Part shown: positions 7,905 to 10,106 of the stretch, one piece after another
Layout of the letters: every line of letters begins with the position of its first letter
How positions within the stretch are numbered: the first letter of the stretch is position 1
DNA from: an uncultured delta proteobacterium
GTDB lineage: Bacteria; Myxococcota_A; Bradymonadia; REDH01
Direction: 5' to 3'
NCBI GenBank assembly: GCA_903912275.1
Contig: CAIWGR010000287.1
Coordinates: forward strand, 1 to 10,106
DNA: 10,106 nucleotides
Program-made: the position numbers and the translations under genes
The notes under the pieces: model-generated
What the model was told of the DNA's origin: nothing
The model's input: only the letters and a program-made list of their open reading frames with translations
Databases searched by the model: none

Positions 7905-8873
7905 CTACGAGACGAGCCCCAGCTCCTGCAGGAAGCGGCGCTTCTCGCTCCAGCAGGAGCGGGTTGCCTCGCGCCACGGGAGCGCATGAAAGGCATGAAT
8001 CTCGTCGGGGTAGATGTGCAGCTCCGACCGGGTTCCGTGCGCCTGCACCGCTGCATGCAACCGGCGGCTATCGTCGAGCAGGAAGTCGCGCGTCCCCACA
8101 AAGACGAAGAGGGGCGGCAGCGGCCGCACCGGCTTCTGCTCCTCGATGAGCCGGAGCGGGTCGGCCAGGAAGAGGGCGTCGGCGCCGTGGTCGGCGCGGC
8201 CCAGGTAGGCGTGCTCCATGGTCTCGAGCTGCGCGGCAATCCAGTCGGGCAGGCTCTCCTTGCGCCGCTTGAACCGGGCCATGTCGGTCACCTGCAGCAC
8301 GGCGCAGGCGGGCAGCGCAGCGACGATGGGCGGGGCACTGTCGAAGAGCGCGGCGGCGCTCGGGTGGCTGAGCCGGTAGCAGGAGGCGGCCACCAGCGAG
8401 GCGGTCAGGTTACCGCCCGCAGACTCACCCGCGATGACGATGCGCGAGGCGTCGCCGCCATACTTCGGTGCCTGCTCGCGCACCCAGGCGAGGGCGCGGG
8501 CGGCGTCGTCGAAGGCCGCGGGGAACTTGTGGGTCGGCGCCAGCCGGTAGTCGATGTTGAAGACCACAAAGCCCATCAGCGCGTAGCGGCTGGCAAAGGA
8601 CCAATGCGTCTCTTTGGAGCAGAAGGAGAAGCCGCCGCCATGCACATAGAGGAGCACTGGGAGCATCCCGCCTACGCCGGCAGGCCGGTAGACATCGAGC
8701 CGCTGCTCGGCGAGCGGGCCATAGGCGATGTCGCGGGTGACCTCGCAGCGGGCCAGGTAGCGGCGACCGCTGCCCAGCAGGCGACCGATGCGGGCGGCGC
8801 TCTCGATGCCCCGGTGGATGGCCCAGCGCTTGAGCGTGCCCTTGGGTTTGGCGGACTGGGTGGCGATGGTCAT
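7905..8873 (-). CDS. HSL-family alpha/beta hydrolase (carboxylesterase)
   Basis: This is a 322-residue serine hydrolase of the hormone-sensitive-lipase (family IV, Abhydrolase_3) group. It shows the oxyanion motif YVHGGGFSFC (76-85), DYRLAP (108-113), the nucleophile Ser151 in GESAGGN (149-155), the probable acid Asp263 in GTRDFLLDD (260-268) and the probable His293 in IHAFHAL (292-298). No signal peptide or membrane segment is seen, so it is likely cytoplasmic; the basic N-terminus (about 1-45) is probably the cap. The start is set at the CAT of 8871-8873 with GGGAG 7 bases upstream; an in-frame start further out (9074) would run through the neighbour's start and lacks family similarity. It is convergent with fadA6. 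Ester hydrolysis is sure at family level; a role in steroid-ester or side-product hydrolysis is only suggested by the neighbourhood. Confidence 0.88.
   Translation of the reverse strand: MTIATQSAKPKGTLKRWAIHRGIESAARIGRLLGSGRRYLARCEVTRDIAYGPLAEQRLDVYRPAGVGGMLPVLLYVHGGGFSFCSKETHWSFASRYALMGFVVFNIDYRLAPTHKFPAAFDDAARALAWVREQAPKYGGDASRIVIAGESAGGNLTASLVAASCYRLSHPSAAALFDSAPPIVAALPACAVLQVTDMARFKRRKESLPDWIAAQLETMEHAYLGRADHGADALFLADPLRLIEEQKPVRPLPPLFVFVGTRDFLLDDSRRLHAAVQAHGTRSELHIYPDEIHAFHALPWREATRSCWSEKRRFLQELGLVS
7922..7960. terminator. Nested inverted repeat at the convergent junction, possible transcription end
   Basis: A perfect 8-base inverted repeat (GCTCCTGC at 7922-7929, GCAGGAGC at 7953-7960) encloses a second hairpin, GAAGC-GGC-GCTTC at 7932-7944. 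It lies in the last codons of the hydrolase, just past the fadA6 stop, where two converging transcripts meet. No T-run follows on the plus strand; on the minus strand a T-rich stretch comes only after about 20 bases. A classical intrinsic terminator is therefore unlikely, and the repeat may just be coding sequence. Confidence 0.2.
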
Positions 8874-9065
8874 GCTGGCACTCCCGGCGGCGGGTGAGGG
8901 GGCCGCAGCCCTACCGTAGTCGCGCGCCGCGCTGCAACGGGAGATGCGCCCCTTGCGAGCGGACCGCTGCGCAACGAAGGCGGAGGCCTGCCGTTTCGGC
9001 CCGCAAAATTCGACGAATCGTGCGCGAATGAACAAGAGCGCCCGCTGCAAGTTCGAGGAGTCTCC
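8874..9065. other. Divergent intergenic region
   Basis: About 190 bases separate the minus-strand hydrolase from the plus-strand lipoprotein, and both promoters must lie here. I see no strong promoter pair. For the hydrolase a weak candidate is TTGCAG (complement of 8932-8937), 18 bases from TAGGGC (complement of 8908-8913). Near the lipoprotein there is an odd-centred palindrome, ATTCG-A-CGAAT (9008-9018), with another CGAAT 11 bases further on (9025-9029), a possible binding site. No small gene is evident. Confidence 0.5.
9055..9060 (+). promoter_or_regulatory. Shine-Dalgarno site of the lipoprotein gene
   Basis: GAGGAG lies 5 bases before ATG 9066 and supports that start, which places the lipobox cysteine at residue 16. 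Confidence 0.75.
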
Positions 9066-10106
9066 ATGCGCCATCTCGCCATCCTTTCCCTCGTCTCGTT
9101 CCTCGCTGCCTGCGGCACCGACCTACCTGCCCGCTGCGGCGACGGCCTGGTCAACCAGGAGGGCGAGCAGTGCGATGACGGCAACGACCTCAACTTTGAC
9201 GACTGCCGTAACGACTGCCGGACGGCCTCCTGCGGCGACGGCGTTGTGCACGAGGGGAGCGAGACCTGCGACGACGGAAACCTCGACCCGGGCGACTTCT
9301 GTACGACCGCCTGCACACCCGCGACCTGCGGCGACGGCTTCGTCTTCAGGGCCACAGAGAGCTGCGACGACGCAAACAGCGACAACGCTGACGGCTGCCT
9401 CTCGACCTGCGTGCTGGTGACCTGCGGAGATGGCCTGCTGCAGCCCGGCGAGGCCTGCGACGACGGCAACCGCGACGACCACGACGGCTGCCTCAACAGC
9501 TGCCAGCGGGCCAGCTGTGGCGACGGCATCGTCTGGGCCGGCGTGGAGGCCTGCGATCCGGGTGTGGCGCCTGTGGCACCCGACCCCGGCACCATCGGGG
9601 GCGGCACCGTCGGTGGCAGCGGTGAAGGCTCCGGCAGCGGCGCAACGGGCGGCAGCGGCGAGGGCTCGTCGGCGGGTTCCGGCGATGCGGCGGATGCCGG
9701 CGGAGGCACAGCCGACGCAGGCGGAGATACAACGGCCGACGCAGGCGCCAGCGACACTTCGGACGTCGTGGCCACCGTGGCCTGCACGGCGGTCTGCGCC
9801 CTCCCCACCTGTGGCGACGGCATCCTCCAGACCGGCGAGGTCTGCGACGATGGCAACCTCAGCAACAGCGACGGCTGCCTGACCAGCTGCGTGGCCGCCT
9901 CCTGCGGCGATGGCTTCGTCCAAGAGGGCGAGGCCTGCGACGACGGCAACCGCGACGACCACGACAGCTGCCTCAACAGCTGCACCCTTGCCACCTGCGG
10001 CGACGGCATCCTCCGCCCCGGCCTCGAGGCCTGCGACGACGGCAACACCACAGACACCGACAGCTGCCGCAACAGCTGCGCCCTCCCCACCTGTGGCGAC
10101 GGCCTC
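9066..10106 (+). CDS. Cysteine-rich tandem-repeat lipoprotein (DUF4215-type), 3' end outside window
   Basis: The frame is open from ATG 9066 to the window edge (347 residues seen, no stop). The N-terminus MRHLAILSLVSFLAAC has a short hydrophobic stretch and a lipobox LAAC, so the mature protein is predicted to be lipid-anchored at Cys16, outside the cytoplasm. The rest is tandem repeats of 31-32 residues of the form CGDGxxxxGExCDDGNxxxx followed by DGCxxxC, the type found in many surface proteins of Myxococcota. Repeats begin at Cys24, 56, 88, 120, 151, 249, 280, 311 and 343 (the last cut). Each full repeat has four cysteines, probably disulfide-bonded, and Asp-rich loops that may bind calcium (inference). 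Repeat 5 is split by a Gly/Ser/Ala/Asp-rich insert. No enzymatic domain is visible; the unseen C-terminus could hold one. A link with steroid breakdown is not supported. Confidence 0.85.
   Translation, partial: MRHLAILSLVSFLAACGTDLPARCGDGLVNQEGEQCDDGNDLNFDDCRNDCRTASCGDGVVHEGSETCDDGNLDPGDFCTTACTPATCGDGFVFRATESCDDANSDNADGCLSTCVLVTCGDGLLQPGEACDDGNRDDHDGCLNSCQRASCGDGIVWAGVEACDPGVAPVAPDPGTIGGGTVGGSGEGSGSGATGGSGEGSSAGSGDAADAGGGTADAGGDTTADAGASDTSDVVATVACTAVCALPTCGDGILQTGEVCDDGNLSNSDGCLTSCVAASCGDGFVQEGEACDDGNRDDHDSCLNSCTLATCGDGILRPGLEACDDGNTTDTDSCRNSCALPTCGDGL
9135..10106 (+). repeat. Tandem array of Cys-rich repeat units (8 complete plus one partial)
   Basis: Units of 93-96 bases start at 9135, 9231, 9327, 9423, 9516, 9810, 9903, 9996 and 10092. 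All complete units keep the four-cysteine pattern. The DNA differs between most units, so the array is old, except for one near-identical 57-base pair of copies (9447-9503 and 9927-9983). The fifth unit is enlarged by the insert at 9555-9782. Confidence 0.85.
9555..9782 (+). other. Low-complexity Gly/Ser/Ala/Asp loop inside repeat 5 of the lipoprotein
   Basis: Residues 164-239 lie between the second (Cys163) and third (Cys240) cysteines of repeat 5, where other units have 10 residues. The insert begins with a Pro/Val stretch (DPGVAPVAPDPGTIGGG), continues with imperfect GGSGEGS repeats (about 183-202) and ends with ADAGG-like repeats (about 209-227). All four cysteines of the unit survive, so the insert is probably an exposed flexible loop or stalk in an intact fold rather than a disruption. 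Confidence 0.7.

Noticed and set aside
8874..9074. Longer N-terminus of the minus-strand hydrolase
   Set aside because: It would overlap the lipoprotein start and shows no family similarity; ATG at 8873 has a GGGAG site at the right distance.
8870..10090. 406-codon minus-strand frame opposite the lipoprotein
   Set aside because: The repeats LLRQLS...LPSSQ...MPSPQ are the mirror of the Cys-rich repeats on the plus strand. The plus frame has a ribosome site, a lipobox and a known repeat family; this frame has none.
9135..10106. CRISPR array
   Set aside because: The regular 93-96 base period is coding: units translate in one frame to four-cysteine repeats and there are no unique spacers between constant repeats.

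Overview
The window comes from a GC-rich bacterial genome with a strong preference for G or C at third codon positions. Its last gene is a cysteine-rich tandem-repeat lipoprotein (CGDG...CDDGN...C..C units), a family especially abundant in Myxococcota and other former Deltaproteobacteria. That is the main clue to the host; no rRNA or other phylogenetic marker is present, so the assignment is tentative.

Positions 1-203 hold no convincing gene. They hold a likely promoter (TTGAAA / TAGGGT) overlapped by a 14-bp palindrome, TGAAACATGTTCTA, which fits the TnnAACnnGTTnnA form of operators bound by KstR-type TetR repressors of steroid catabolism. From 204 to 7895 a tightly packed plus-strand operon of eight genes follows: echA20, ipdA, ipdB, ipdC, a crotonase-fold enoyl-CoA hydratase/isomerase family protein, a full-length acyl-CoA dehydrogenase, a short degenerate acyl-CoA dehydrogenase partner, and the thiolase fadA6. 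Three junctions are 4-base start/stop overlaps, three are gaps of 1-9 bases, and only fadA6 has a longer 42-base leader.

This gene set matches the late part of the bacterial steroid (cholesterol, androstenedione, bile acid) pathway, in which rings C and D of the HIP-derived CoA thioester are opened. IpdC makes the ring-opening substrate, EchA20 hydrolyses ring D, IpdAB hydrolyses ring C, FadA6 removes acetyl-CoA by thiolysis, and the acyl-CoA dehydrogenase pair plus the crotonase probably begin beta-oxidation of the remaining methyl-oxo-dicarboxyl-CoA. The order echA20-ipdA-ipdB-ipdC is the same as in Mycobacterium tuberculosis (Rv3550-Rv3553). FadD3, IpdF, FadE30, upper-pathway enzymes and a regulator gene are not in the window.

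Convergent to the operon, with 9 bases between stop codons, is a minus-strand HSL-family alpha/beta hydrolase (7905-8873), probably a cytoplasmic carboxylesterase. A divergent spacer of about 190 bases separates it from the lipoprotein gene (9066 to beyond the window end). That lipoprotein has eight complete repeats and the start of a ninth; the fifth carries a 76-residue low-complexity loop between its second and third cysteines.
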